64,000 nucleotides of DNA from Mycobacterium pinniadriaticum (GTDB lineage: Bacteria; Actinomycetota; Actinomycetes; Mycobacteriales; Mycobacteriaceae). The notes under the pieces were generated by a model. The model had not been told where the DNA came from. It was given only the letters and a program-made list of their open reading frames with translations, and did no database searches. The position numbers and the translations under genes were made by a program. This document shows positions 1 to 9,390 of this stretch, one piece after another. Positions within the stretch are counted from its first letter, which is position 1; each line of letters opens with the position of its first letter. The stretch covers positions 1 through 64,000 of the forward strand of contig NZ_JAPJDO010000015.1 in the NCBI RefSeq assembly GCF_026242045.1, read 5' to 3'.

Positions 1-101
1 GACCAGACACCGAAGTCCACGGGAGGCCGCTCAGATTCCAGGAATCACCACGTGTCCCAGTCGGACCCTCGGACCTGCCCGTGGACTCACACAAAATCTA
101 A

Positions 102-3100
102 ATGTCGGACCCCGGTGGTGTCATGCCAGGCATGAGCACACCCGCACTCGTGGCCGACGCGACCGAGCCCGCCGATGTGCTGCGTCCGGACTTGCGGGGC
201 ACGGTCCGCGTCGTCGGCGGGCCGGGCGCCGGCAAGACCAGTCTGCTGGTGGCGGCGGCCGCGTCGCACATCGCCGCCGGCACAGACCCGGAATCGGTTC
301 TGCTGCTGACGGGTTCGGGCCGGCTGGCGGCCAGCACCCGCAGCGCGCTGACGGCCCAGCTGCTCGCGGCGCGCTCGGCGCAGCCGTGCCGGGCCGTGGT
401 GCGCGAACCGCTGGTCCGCTCGGTACACAGCTACGCGTTCGCGGTGCTGCGGCAGGCCGCCGCCCGCGCGGGCGATCCGCCACCGCGCCTGGTCACCGGG
501 GCCGAGCAGGACGGGATCATCCGGGAGTTGCTCGCCGGCGACCTCGCCGACGGGGACGCTGCGGCATCGCGGTGGCCGCATGCGTTGCGCCCGGCACTGA
601 CCACCGCCGGCTTCGCGACCGAGCTGCGTGACCTGCTGGCCCGCTGTGCCGAACGCGGGGTGGATCCGTTGCGGTTGCAGCGCATCGGCAGGCTCTCCGG
701 GCGGCCCGAGTGGGTGGCCGCGGGCCGGTTCGCCCAGCAGTACGAACAGGTGATGTTGCTGCGTGCGGCCGTCGGCACGGCCGCGCCCCAGGCCACCGTA
801 CCGGCTCTCGGCGCCGCCGAGCTGGTCGGCGCGGCGCTGGAGGCGCTGGCCTCCGACGCCGAACTGCTGGCCGCCGAACGCTCCCGGGTCCGGCTGCTGC
901 TCGTCGACGACGCGCAGCACCTCGATCCGCAGGCCGCACGGCTGGTCCGGGTGCTGGCGGCCGGCGCGGAGCTGACGCTGTTGGCCGGTGATCCCAACCA
1001 GGCGGTGTTCGGCTTCCGCGGTGCCGATCCGGCGCTGTTGACCGGCACCGACACCCCGGTGGTCGAACTGAGCCGGTCGTATCGGTGTGCGCCCGCCGTG
1101 GCAGCCGCGATCAGCGGGATCGCCGCGGCACTGCCGGGCACCACCGCCTGGCGTGCCCTGGACGGCAACACCGGTGACAACGGTTCGGTGCAGGTGCGGC
1201 TGGCGGCCTCGGCAGCGGCCGAGGCGGCACTGGTCGCCGACACGCTGCGGCGTGCCCACCTCCTCGATGGAGTGCCCTGGTCACAGCTGGCCGTCATCGT
1301 CCGCTCGCCGTCGGCCGCCGCGGCGCTGCCCAGGGCACTCGCCGGCGCCGGCGTTCCGGTCGCAGCGGACCGGCTGGCCGGGCCGATTGCCGATCAGCCC
1401 GCAGTGCGGGCGCTGTTGGGTGTACTGGCCGCGACGGTTGACGGTCTCGACGGCGAGCGGGCGGTGTCGCTGCTGACCGGACCGATCGGCCGGGTCGACC
1501 CGGTGACGCTGCGTCAGCTGCGCCGCACGCTGCGCCGCGGCGGGCCCGGCGATTTCGGCGACCAACTGGTGGCAGCGCTGACCCGCGGCCCGGTCGATCT
1601 GACGGCCACGCTGGCCCGCCCGGTCAACCGCCTGCGCGCCGTGCTCGCCGCGGCGGGCCGCGGCCACCGGCGGCACCGCGACCCCCGCTACACCCTCTGG
1701 CAGGCCTGGGAACGCAGCGGGCTGCAGCGACGCTGGCTGTCGGCGGCCGAGCGCGGTGGCACCGAGGGGGCGCTTGCCGACCGCAGCCTCGAGGCGGTCA
1801 CCGCCCTGTTCGACATCGCCGACGACTATGTATCCCGCACCACCGGTGCATCGCTGCGCGGACTGCTCGATCATGTCGCGGGTCTGCAACTTCCACCGGT
1901 GAGCGCCGATCGTCGCGGGAGTACCGAGACCGTCGCCGTGCTGAGTCCGCATGCGGCGTTGGACCGGGATTGGGAACTGGTTGTCATCGCCGGTCTGCAG
2001 GACGGCTTGTGGCCCAACACCACCCCGCGCGGCGGTGTGCTGGGCACGCAGCGGCTGCTCGACGCGCTCGACGGCCTGGGCGACGACGTGTCGGCGCGGG
2101 CGCCGCTGCTGGCTGAGGAGCGCAGGCTGCTCATCGCGGCCATGGGCCGAGCGCGATCGGGCCTGCTGATTACCGCCGTCGACAGTGACGCCGGCGACGA
2201 GGCGGCGCTGCCGTCGCCGTTCGTCGCCGAGCTCACCGCCTACACCACCGGTGCGGATACCGGTGGTGCCCAGCCGGCCGTCGCGCCGCCGGTGCTGGCA
2301 CCGGCGGCGGTCGTCGGCCGGCTGCGCGCGGTCGTGTGCGCCCCGGCCGGGGCGGTCACCGACGGTGAGCGTGCCACCGCCGCACGGCAGTTGGCGCGGC
2401 TGGCGGCCGACGGTGTCGCGGGGGCCGACCCGGCGCAGTGGTACGGCATGACCGCGGTGAGCACCCTCGAGCCGCTGTGGAGCGGCGACCAGCACACCGT
2501 CACCCTGAGCCCCTCGACACTGCAGATGCTGACCGACTGCCCGCTGCGCTGGCTTGCCGAACGTCACGGCGGCGCCGACCGCCGGGAACTGCGCTCCACG
2601 CTGGGGTCGGTGGTGCACGCGCTGCTCGCCGATTCGGCGAGCAGCGCCGAACAGCTGGTCGCGCGGCTGGAACAGCTCTGGAACACCATGCCGTTCGACT
2701 CGCCGTGGTACGCCGACAACGAGCTGGACCGGCACCGGGCCATGCTGGCGGCGTTCGTGGCGTGGCGGTCGGCGAGCCGCCACGAGCTGACCGAAATCGG
2801 TACCGAGGTCGACGTCGACGGCGTGATCGCCGCTCCCGGCGAGCAGCTGCCCGGGGTGCGGGTGCGGGGCCGGGTCGATCGCCTCGAGCGCGACGCGCAG
2901 GGCCGCTTGGTGATCGTCGACGTCAAGACCGGTAAGAGCCCGGTGACCAAGGACGCCGCGCAACGGCATGCGCAGCTCGGCCTCTACCAGTTGGCCGTCG
3001 CCGAAGGGGCGCTCGCCGACGGCGATCGCCCCGGCGGCGGGCGGCTGGTCTACGTCGCCAAACCGAACGCGGCCGGCGCCACCGAACGCGAGCAATCCGC

Positions 3101-3263
3101 CCTCACCCCGGACAGCGCGACCCAGTGGCGGCAGGCCGTACAGCAGGCGGCGGGCGCGACCGCGGGGCCACAGTTCCTGGCCCGGGTCAACGACGGATGC
3201 GCGCACTGTCCCATGCGGGCGGCCTGCCCCGCCCACACCGCGCCGCGAACGGAGCAGCCGTGA
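102..3263 (+). CDS. adnA: AdnA, subunit of the AdnAB helicase-nuclease
   Basis: This is one half of the mycobacterial AdnAB motor-nuclease that resects DNA double-strand breaks. The N-terminal UvrD-like ATPase shows a Walker A motif (GGPGAGKTS, residues 39-47), a Walker B-like VDDAQH (268-273) and a motif III GDPNQAVFGFRGAD (297-310). The C-terminal RecB-like nuclease shows VDVKTGK with D940 and K942. Cysteines C813, C1033, C1036 and C1042 frame the nuclease in the way expected for a 4Fe-4S cluster. The length of 1053 residues fits the family. ATGs at 102, 123 and 132 are all possible starts, and 132 (MSTPALVADA) is attractive because the folded domain begins soon after. The gene overlaps adnB by four bases (GTGA), so the two are translationally coupled. 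The pair matches Rv3202c/Rv3201c. Confidence 0.95.
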   Translation: MSDPGGVMPGMSTPALVADATEPADVLRPDLRGTVRVVGGPGAGKTSLLVAAAASHIAAGTDPESVLLLTGSGRLAASTRSALTAQLLAARSAQPCRAVVREPLVRSVHSYAFAVLRQAAARAGDPPPRLVTGAEQDGIIRELLAGDLADGDAAASRWPHALRPALTTAGFATELRDLLARCAERGVDPLRLQRIGRLSGRPEWVAAGRFAQQYEQVMLLRAAVGTAAPQATVPALGAAELVGAALEALASDAELLAAERSRVRLLLVDDAQHLDPQAARLVRVLAAGAELTLLAGDPNQAVFGFRGADPALLTGTDTPVVELSRSYRCAPAVAAAISGIAAALPGTTAWRALDGNTGDNGSVQVRLAASAAAEAALVADTLRRAHLLDGVPWSQLAVIVRSPSAAAALPRALAGAGVPVAADRLAGPIADQPAVRALLGVLAATVDGLDGERAVSLLTGPIGRVDPVTLRQLRRTLRRGGPGDFGDQLVAALTRGPVDLTATLARPVNRLRAVLAAAGRGHRRHRDPRYTLWQAWERSGLQRRWLSAAERGGTEGALADRSLEAVTALFDIADDYVSRTTGASLRGLLDHVAGLQLPPVSADRRGSTETVAVLSPHAALDRDWELVVIAGLQDGLWPNTTPRGGVLGTQRLLDALDGLGDDVSARAPLLAEERRLLIAAMGRARSGLLITAVDSDAGDEAALPSPFVAELTAYTTGADTGGAQPAVAPPVLAPAAVVGRLRAVVCAPAGAVTDGERATAARQLARLAADGVAGADPAQWYGMTAVSTLEPLWSGDQHTVTLSPSTLQMLTDCPLRWLAERHGGADRRELRSTLGSVVHALLADSASSAEQLVARLEQLWNTMPFDSPWYADNELDRHRAMLAAFVAWRSASRHELTEIGTEVDVDGVIAAPGEQLPGVRVRGRVDRLERDAQGRLVIVDVKTGKSPVTKDAAQRHAQLGLYQLAVAEGALADGDRPGGGRLVYVAKPNAAGATEREQSALTPDSATQWRQAVQQAAGATAGPQFLARVNDGCAHCPMRAACPAHTAPRTEQP

Positions 3264-6200
3264 CCTACAGTCCAGCCGAACTTGCTGATGCCCTTGGCCT
3301 TCCGATGCCCACCGAGGAGCAGGCCGCGGTCATCGCCGCGCCGCCGGGACCGCTGGTCGTGATCGCCGGCGCCGGTGCGGGCAAGACCGAAACCATGGCC
3401 GCGCGGGTGGTGTGGTTGGTGGCCAACGGGTTCGCCGATCCGGACCAGGTGCTGGGCCTGACCTTCACCCGCAAGGCGGCCGCGCAGCTGCTGCGCCGGG
3501 TGCGCTCCCGACTGGCCCGGTTGGCCGGGCACCTCGGCGGTGCCGCGCAGCAGGGAGCGCCGACCGTGAGCACCTACCACGCCTTCGCCGGCGCCCTGTT
3601 GCGCGAGTACGGGCCGCTGCTGCCGGTGGAGCCCGACGCCCGGCTGCTCAGTGAAACCGAACTGTGGCAGCTGGCTTTCGAGGTGGTCAGCAGCTATCCC
3701 GGTCCGCTGCACACCGCGAAGGACCCGGCCGGCGTCACCGCGATGGTGCTGCGGCTGTCCGGCGAGCTGGCCGAGCACCTGGTCGACACCGACCAGCTGA
3801 CCGACACCCACCTCGAACTCGAACGCCTGGTGCATCACCTGCCCGCCGGGCGTTATCAGCGCGACCGCGGCCCCAGCCAGTGGCTGCTCGCCATGCTGGC
3901 CACTCAGACCGAGCGCGCCGCGCTGGTGCCGCTCATCGACGCACTGCACGCCCGGATGAGGGCCGACAAGGTCATGGACTTCGGTTCGCAGATGTCGGCG
4001 GCCGCGCGGCTGGCCTCGGCCTGCCCCCAGGTGGGGGAGCAGCTGCGCGACCGCTTCCGGGTGGTACTGCTCGACGAGTACCAGGACACCGGCCACGCCC
4101 AGCGGATCGCGCTGTCGTCGCTGTTCGGCGTCGGCGCCGACGAGGGACTGGCGCTCACCGCGGTCGGCGATCCGATTCAGTCCATCTACGGCTGGCGGGG
4201 CGCCTCGGCGACCAACCTGCCGCGCTTCACCACGGACTTTCCCCGCGCCGACGGGTCCCCGGCGCCCAGCCTCGAGCTGCGGACCAGCTGGCGCAACCCG
4301 CCCAGCACGCTGCACGTCGCCAACGCCGTCTCCGCCGAGGCGCGTCGGCGGTCGGTGACGGTACAGGCGCTGCGGGCGCGCCCGGGCGCCGAGCCCGGCA
4401 CGGTGCGTTGCGCCTTGCTCACCGATGTGGCTGCCGAGCGGGAGTGGATCGCCGACCACATCGCGCAGCGGTACGGGGCCGCCGGAGATCAGCCGCCGAC
4501 CGCCGCGGTGCTGGTGCGCCGCAACGCCGACGCCGGTCCCATCGCCGAGGCGCTGTCCGCCCGTGGTGTTCCCGTCGAGGTCGTCGGCCTCGCCGGGCTG
4601 CTGTCCGTCCCGGAGGTCGCCGACCTGGTGGCCCTGGTGCGGCTGGTTGCCGACCCGGCTGCGGGGGCGGCGGCCATCCGGGTGCTGACCGGTCCGCGCT
4701 GGCAGCTTGGGGCGCGTGACCTGGCCGCGCTGTGGCGGCGTGCCGTGGCCCTTGACGGCACACGGCCGGCGGCCGCCACCGCCGAGCAGATCATCGCGTC
4801 GGCAGCACCCGACGCCGACACCGCGAGCCTGGCCGACGCACTGGCCGATCCGGGACCGCCAACGGCCTACTCGGCCGCGGGTCACCAGAGGATCACCCGG
4901 CTGGCGAGTGAACTGGCACGACTGCGAACACTTTTGGACCACCCGGTCACCGAGCTCGTTGCCGAGGCACGCCGGGTCCTCGGGGTCGACGTGGAAGTGC
5001 GGGCCGCCAGACCCGTCGCATCGGGCTGGGCCGGTACCGAGCACCTCGACCGGTTCGCCGACGTGGTGGCCGACTACGCGGCCAGGCCCGCCGCGTCCGT
5101 CACCGGCCTGCTGTCCTACCTCGACGCCGCCGCCGTCGTCGAGAACGGATTGGCACCCGCCGAGGTCGGGGTGGCGACCGGACGGGTACAGGTGTTGACC
5201 GTCCACGCCGCCAAGGGCCTCGAGTGGCAGGTGGTGGCGGTTCCGCACCTGTCCGCCCGGGTGTTCCCCTCGACGGCATCCAAGCGCTCGTGGCTGACCG
5301 ATCCGGCCGATCTGCCGCCGCTGCTGCGCGGCGATCGGGCGGCGCAGGGTCTGCACGGGGTACCGGTACTCGACACATCGGCCGTCAACGACCGAAAAGC
5401 GTTGTCCGACACGATCATGGCCCACCGTCACCAGCTCGAGCAACGCCGCCTCGACGAGGAACGCCGGCTGCTCTACGTAGCGATCACCCGGGCCGAGGAC
5501 ACCCTGTTGCTCTCCGGTCACCACTGGGGGCCCACCGAATCCAAGCCCCGTGGGCCATCGGACTTCCTGCAGGAGATCAAAGACATCATCGATGATGCGG
5601 CCGCGGCTGGGGTTCCCTGCGGCGAAGTGGAGGTGTGGGCCCCACCACCCGCCGACGGTGATCGAAATCCGTTGTGTGACAACGTACGCGAAGTGGTCTG
5701 GCCCGCCGACCCGCTCGGGCGCGCCCGCGCTGACATCGAGCAAGGAGCCGCGTTGGTGCGCGGGGCAATGGCCGGCGCCATCACCGACACCGGCGAGGAT
5801 CCCGAGGGCTGGGCCGCCGACGTCGACGCGCTGCTGGCCGAGCGGTCCCGGGCGGCCGCCCCACCGCACACCGAACTGCCCGCCCACCTGTCGGTCAGCG
5901 CTCTGGTGGAGCTGGACCGCGATCCGGCTGCGCTGCGGCGGCTCGCCCGCAGGCTGCCGTCGCGCCCGGACCCGCACGCCATCCTGGGCACCGCGTTCCA
6001 CGAGTGGGTGCAGCGGTTCTACGGTGCCGAGCGGCTGTTCGACCTCGACGACCTACCCGGCGCCGTCGATGGCACCGCCACCGAGACCGAGGAGCTGGCC
6101 ACCCTGCAGGACGCCTTCACCGCATCGCCGTGGGCGGCGCGCACGCCGGTGGCCGTGGAGGTGCCGTTCGAGATGGCGATCGGGGACACCGTGGTGCGGG

Positions 6201-6484
6201 GACGGATCGACGCGGTCTTCGCCGATCCCGACGGCGGGATGACCGTCGTCGACTGGAAGACCGGCGAGCCACCGGCCGACGCGGAGCACCAACAGCACGC
6301 CGCCGTCCAACTCGAGGTGTACCGGCTGGCGTGGGCCGCCATCAGAGGCTGCCCCGAAGATGCAGTGCGCGCGGCGTTCCACTATGTGCGCGCCGGCACC
6401 ACCGTGCGGCCGGAGAACCTCCCGGGTCCGGACGAATTGGTGGCGCTGCTGGCGCGCTCTAGTACCGCGGAGCGTTGCGCCTGA
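3260..6484 (+). CDS. adnB: AdnB, subunit of the AdnAB helicase-nuclease
   Basis: This is the partner subunit of AdnA. The start is GTG at 3260, inside the adnA stop (GTGA) and preceded by GGAG, giving 1074 residues. The UvrD-type motor shows GAGAGKTE with K42, the Walker B LLDEYQD (D272, E273, Q275), and motif III GDPIQSIYGWRGAS. The C-terminal RecB-like nuclease motif is VVDWKTGEPP with D998 and K1000. I see no four-cysteine cluster here, unlike AdnA. In the studied M. smegmatis enzyme the two subunits divide ATP-dependent and ATP-independent cleavage. The last 26 bases overlap the convergent gene at 6459. Confidence 0.95.
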   Translation: MTYSPAELADALGLPMPTEEQAAVIAAPPGPLVVIAGAGAGKTETMAARVVWLVANGFADPDQVLGLTFTRKAAAQLLRRVRSRLARLAGHLGGAAQQGAPTVSTYHAFAGALLREYGPLLPVEPDARLLSETELWQLAFEVVSSYPGPLHTAKDPAGVTAMVLRLSGELAEHLVDTDQLTDTHLELERLVHHLPAGRYQRDRGPSQWLLAMLATQTERAALVPLIDALHARMRADKVMDFGSQMSAAARLASACPQVGEQLRDRFRVVLLDEYQDTGHAQRIALSSLFGVGADEGLALTAVGDPIQSIYGWRGASATNLPRFTTDFPRADGSPAPSLELRTSWRNPPSTLHVANAVSAEARRRSVTVQALRARPGAEPGTVRCALLTDVAAEREWIADHIAQRYGAAGDQPPTAAVLVRRNADAGPIAEALSARGVPVEVVGLAGLLSVPEVADLVALVRLVADPAAGAAAIRVLTGPRWQLGARDLAALWRRAVALDGTRPAAATAEQIIASAAPDADTASLADALADPGPPTAYSAAGHQRITRLASELARLRTLLDHPVTELVAEARRVLGVDVEVRAARPVASGWAGTEHLDRFADVVADYAARPAASVTGLLSYLDAAAVVENGLAPAEVGVATGRVQVLTVHAAKGLEWQVVAVPHLSARVFPSTASKRSWLTDPADLPPLLRGDRAAQGLHGVPVLDTSAVNDRKALSDTIMAHRHQLEQRRLDEERRLLYVAITRAEDTLLLSGHHWGPTESKPRGPSDFLQEIKDIIDDAAAAGVPCGEVEVWAPPPADGDRNPLCDNVREVVWPADPLGRARADIEQGAALVRGAMAGAITDTGEDPEGWAADVDALLAERSRAAAPPHTELPAHLSVSALVELDRDPAALRRLARRLPSRPDPHAILGTAFHEWVQRFYGAERLFDLDDLPGAVDGTATETEELATLQDAFTASPWAARTPVAVEVPFEMAIGDTVVRGRIDAVFADPDGGMTVVDWKTGEPPADAEHQQHAAVQLEVYRLAWAAIRGCPEDAVRAAFHYVRAGTTVRPENLPGPDELVALLARSSTAERCA

Positions 6485-6869
6485 TCGCGATCGCCTGGGC
6501 GATCATCGGCAGCTGCAACGGCAACCGCGCGATCGCGACCAGTTTCATCGGCCACGGCTTGTCCTTCCACAACCGCACCATGTTGATGTTGGCCGGGAAC
6601 ACCGCGAGGAACAACGCGATCGCGAACAGCGCACCCGCGCGGCGGGTGCGGGGCACCAGCAGCATGGTGCCGATGCCGACCTCGGCGACCCCGGACGCGT
6701 AGGTGTAGAACCGGGCATCGCCCGGCAACTCGGCGGGCACGATGTCGTCGAACGGCTTGGGAGCCACGAAATGCCCGACGCCGATGCCGATGAGCATCGC
6801 GGCGGTCCGGTAGGCGGGTAGCTGGCTGGGGCTGCGTCGGGGTTCGGATTCGGTAGTCGTCGTCGGCAT
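6459..6869 (-). CDS. Small DoxX-like membrane protein
   Basis: A 136-residue polytopic membrane protein with about four hydrophobic segments (around residues 18-38, 53-72, 78-97 and 108-128), and the layout typical of DoxX-like proteins. The family role is poorly defined; members are often linked to redox or thiol metabolism. The start is ATG at 6869. On the minus strand a CATTAT box lies six bases before this ATG, so the transcript could be leaderless (inference). The 3-prime end overlaps adnB tail to tail. The function is not predicted beyond membrane location. Confidence 0.75.
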   Translation of the reverse strand: MPTTTTESEPRRSPSQLPAYRTAAMLIGIGVGHFVAPKPFDDIVPAELPGDARFYTYASGVAEVGIGTMLLVPRTRRAGALFAIALFLAVFPANINMVRLWKDKPWPMKLVAIARLPLQLPMIAQAIAIRRNAPRY

Positions 6870-6962
6870 GTGTACATAATGCTGGAGTGGTGGCGCCGGG
6901 GCGAAGGGCCTGGGGTCTGAAATATTCGAGGGCGAGAGGGTTGGGCACGATGACGGAGTCGC

Positions 6963-8036
6963 GTGGCCAAGGGTAGGTTGCGGAGCAGGCTCGAGGCGAT
7001 CGACGAGAACCTGGCAGCCAAGCCGGACAGCGCGCTCGTCGACTATCTGCACATCCCGGAGAGGTTCGTCAGTCCCGGCCGCCGGATCGGCCGTCGGCTG
7101 CTCTACGCCATGACCGCCCTGTTCGCCGCGGTGATCATCGTCTACCTGGACCGCGACGGCTACCGCGACGTCCGGGACGGGCCACTGACCTTCCTGGACT
7201 GCCTCTACTACGCGACGGTCTCGCTGTCGACCACCGGCTACGGCGATATCACGCCCTATACCGAGTCGGCGCGCCTGGTCAACGTCCTGGTCATCACCCC
7301 GCTTCGGGTGGCCTTCCTGATTGTGTTGGTCGGTACCACAGTCGAAACCCTGACCACGGCGTCGCGGCAGGCTCTCAAGATTCAGCGTTGGAGGAACACC
7401 GTGCGCAACCACACCGTCGTCATCGGCTACGGGACGAAGGGCAGGACGGCGGTGGCCGCGATGATCGGCGACGGTGTGGCTCCCGCCGACATCGTCGTCG
7501 TCGACACCGAGCAGGCCTCGCTGGATCGCGCCAACTCCGCCGGACTGGTCACCGTGCGCGGTGACGCCAACAAGTCCGACGTGCTGCGACTGGCCGGTGC
7601 CCAACACGCCAACTCGATCATCGTGGCCACCAACAGCGACCCGACCGCGGTGCTGGTGACGCTGACCGCGCGCGAGCTGGCCCCCAAGGCCAAGATCATC
7701 GCCTCGGTCCGGGAGGCCGAAAACCAGCATCTGCTGCGGCAGTCCGGCGCCGACTCGGTGGTGGTGTCCTCCGAGACGGCGGGCCGGTTACTCGGCATCG
7801 CCACCACGACGCCGAGGGTCGTCGAGATGATCGAAGACCTGCTCACTCCCGACGCCGGTTTCGCGATCGCCGAGCGCGAGGTCGAGCACAAGGAGGTCGG
7901 CGGCTCGCCGCGGCACCTGCCCGACATCGTGCTCGGTGTGGTCAGGGGCGGGAAGCTGCTGCGCGTCGACGATCCCGATGTCGACGCCCTGGAATCCACC
8001 GACCGGCTGCTCTATGTCCGCGCCACCGGGGACTGA
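6963..8036 (+). CDS. Potassium channel with RCK/TrkA-N domain
   Basis: A 357-residue two-helix K+ channel subunit. TM1 is at about residues 46-62, the pore carries the selectivity filter TTGYGD (90-95), and TM2 is at about 105-128. A cytosolic Rossmann-type RCK/TrkA-N domain follows, starting HTVVIGYGTKGRTA (149-162), with a TrkA-C-like tail. It probably works as a tetramer gated by a bound ligand or nucleotide. The start is GTG at 6963 with GGAG five bases upstream; the nearby ATG at 6950 soon meets a stop. It corresponds in position to Rv3200c and sits just before nudC. Confidence 0.9.
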   Translation: MAKGRLRSRLEAIDENLAAKPDSALVDYLHIPERFVSPGRRIGRRLLYAMTALFAAVIIVYLDRDGYRDVRDGPLTFLDCLYYATVSLSTTGYGDITPYTESARLVNVLVITPLRVAFLIVLVGTTVETLTTASRQALKIQRWRNTVRNHTVVIGYGTKGRTAVAAMIGDGVAPADIVVVDTEQASLDRANSAGLVTVRGDANKSDVLRLAGAQHANSIIVATNSDPTAVLVTLTARELAPKAKIIASVREAENQHLLRQSGADSVVVSSETAGRLLGIATTTPRVVEMIEDLLTPDAGFAIAEREVEHKEVGGSPRHLPDIVLGVVRGGKLLRVDDPDVDALESTDRLLYVRATGD

Positions 8037-8041
8037 GCGCG

Positions 8042-8962
8042 GTGGCTTTCCGACTGCGCAATGTCCCGCTGCTCTCCCGGGTGGGCGCCGACCGCGCCGA
8101 CTATCTGCGCACCGACATCGACGCCGCGATCGCCGGCTGGGCCGACGCCGCGGTGCTGCGCGTCGACCGCCGCAATCAGGTGATGATCGCCGACGGCCGG
8201 GTGCTGCTGGGTTCGGCGGCCACGCTGGGGGATAAGCCGCCGGCGGATGCGGTGTTCCTGGGCCGGCTGCCCGACGACCGTCACGTGTGGGCGGTGCGCG
8301 CCGCGCTGGAAGAACCCGAGAGCGGCGGGCCCGCCGAAGTATCCGACCTGCGCCGCGGTGGTCAGCTCTTCGATGACGTCAGCGCCCAGTTGGTGGCCTC
8401 GGCGCTGGCGCTGCTGAACTGGCACGACCATGCCCGGTACAGCGCGGTGGACGGCTCACCCACCAAAGCGGTCAAAGCCGGCTGGTCGCGGGTGAACCCG
8501 CTCACCGGCCACGAGGAGTTTCCCCGCATCGACCCGGCGATCATCGTGCTGGTGCACGACGGGCACGACCGGGCGGTGCTGGCCCGCCAGACCGTGTGGC
8601 CGCAGCGGCTGTTCTCCCTGGTCGCCGGGTTCGTCGAGGCCGGCGAGTCCTTCGAGTCGTGTGTGGTGCGCGAGGTGGCCGAGGAGATCGGCCTGGCGGT
8701 GAGCGATGTCGAATACCTGGGCAGCCAGCCGTGGCCGTTCCCGCGGTCGCTGATGGTGGGCTTCCACGCCCTGGGCGATCCGGAGCAGGAGTTCGTCTTT
8801 CACGACGGCGAGATCGCCGAGGCGGCATGGTTCACCCGCGCCGAGGTTCGCGAGGCTCTCGAACACGGCGACTGGAGCAGCGACTCGTCGTCGAGGCTGC
8901 TGCTGCCGGGGTCGATCTCGATCGCCCGCGAGATCATCGAGTCCTGGGCTGCCGAGGGCTGA
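8042..8962 (+). CDS. nudC: NAD(H) pyrophosphatase NudC (Nudix)
   Basis: A 306-residue Nudix hydrolase that splits NAD(H) to NMN(H) and AMP; NudC homologues also remove NAD caps from RNA. The Nudix box runs from G196 (GFVEAGESFE, then REVAEEIGL), followed by the NADH-specific SQPWPFP motif (228-234). The four zinc-ribbon cysteines of the E. coli enzyme are absent from the region before the Nudix box (residues 125-165). The start is GTG at 8042, six bases after the channel gene, so the two are probably co-transcribed. Matches Rv3199c. Confidence 0.92.
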   Translation: MAFRLRNVPLLSRVGADRADYLRTDIDAAIAGWADAAVLRVDRRNQVMIADGRVLLGSAATLGDKPPADAVFLGRLPDDRHVWAVRAALEEPESGGPAEVSDLRRGGQLFDDVSAQLVASALALLNWHDHARYSAVDGSPTKAVKAGWSRVNPLTGHEEFPRIDPAIIVLVHDGHDRAVLARQTVWPQRLFSLVAGFVEAGESFESCVVREVAEEIGLAVSDVEYLGSQPWPFPRSLMVGFHALGDPEQEFVFHDGEIAEAAWFTRAEVREALEHGDWSSDSSSRLLLPGSISIAREIIESWAAEG

Positions 8963-9046
8963 CTCTGGCCAGCTTCTCGCCCAAACCGACAAACAGCCGA
9001 CAAAGTGCGAGAAAACCGCGCCATTTCGTCGATCTCGGCGCGGATA

Positions 9047-9298
9047 TCAGGACGCCAGTTTGGCCTGAACCTCGCGGACGTCGGGGTTGGTCAGCGCGCT
9101 GCCGTCGGTGAACTTCACCGTGGGCACCGTCTGGTTGCCGCCGTTGACCGACATCACGAATTCGGCCGCGGCCGGATCGTGCTCGATGTCGACCTCGGCG
9201 AAGGCGATGCCCGCCGATTTCAGCGCGGTCTTGAGGCGACGACAGTAACCACACCAGACGGTGGTGTACATCGTGAGCTGGGGATCACTGGCACTCAT
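9047..9298 (-). CDS. mrx1: Mycoredoxin (glutaredoxin-like)
   Basis: An 83-residue glutaredoxin-fold protein with the redox motif WCGYC (C16, C19) and the cis-Pro/NADP-like stretch TVPTVKF. Mycoredoxin-1 reduces mixed disulphides formed with mycothiol, the actinobacterial thiol buffer. It is a single-domain cytosolic protein of usual family length. It is divergent from uvrD2, with about 90 bp between the start codons, as in the Rv3198A/Rv3198c pair. Confidence 0.92.
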   Translation of the reverse strand: MSASDPQLTMYTTVWCGYCRRLKTALKSAGIAFAEVDIEHDPAAAEFVMSVNGGNQTVPTVKFTDGSALTNPDVREVQAKLAS

Positions 9299-9390
9299 AA
9301 GTTCATCAACCTATCCGAGGCCGCGCGTATGCCCGCAATCGGCGCGGCGCGCGACGCGGAATGTCCCCACCCCCTGCCAAGATGGACCCC

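Noticed and set aside
3050..6001. 983-codon open frame on the minus strand across adnB
   Set aside because: Its translation is Arg/Gly/Gln-rich low-complexity with no domain, and it mirrors the codon pattern of the coding strand. It is a shadow of adnB.
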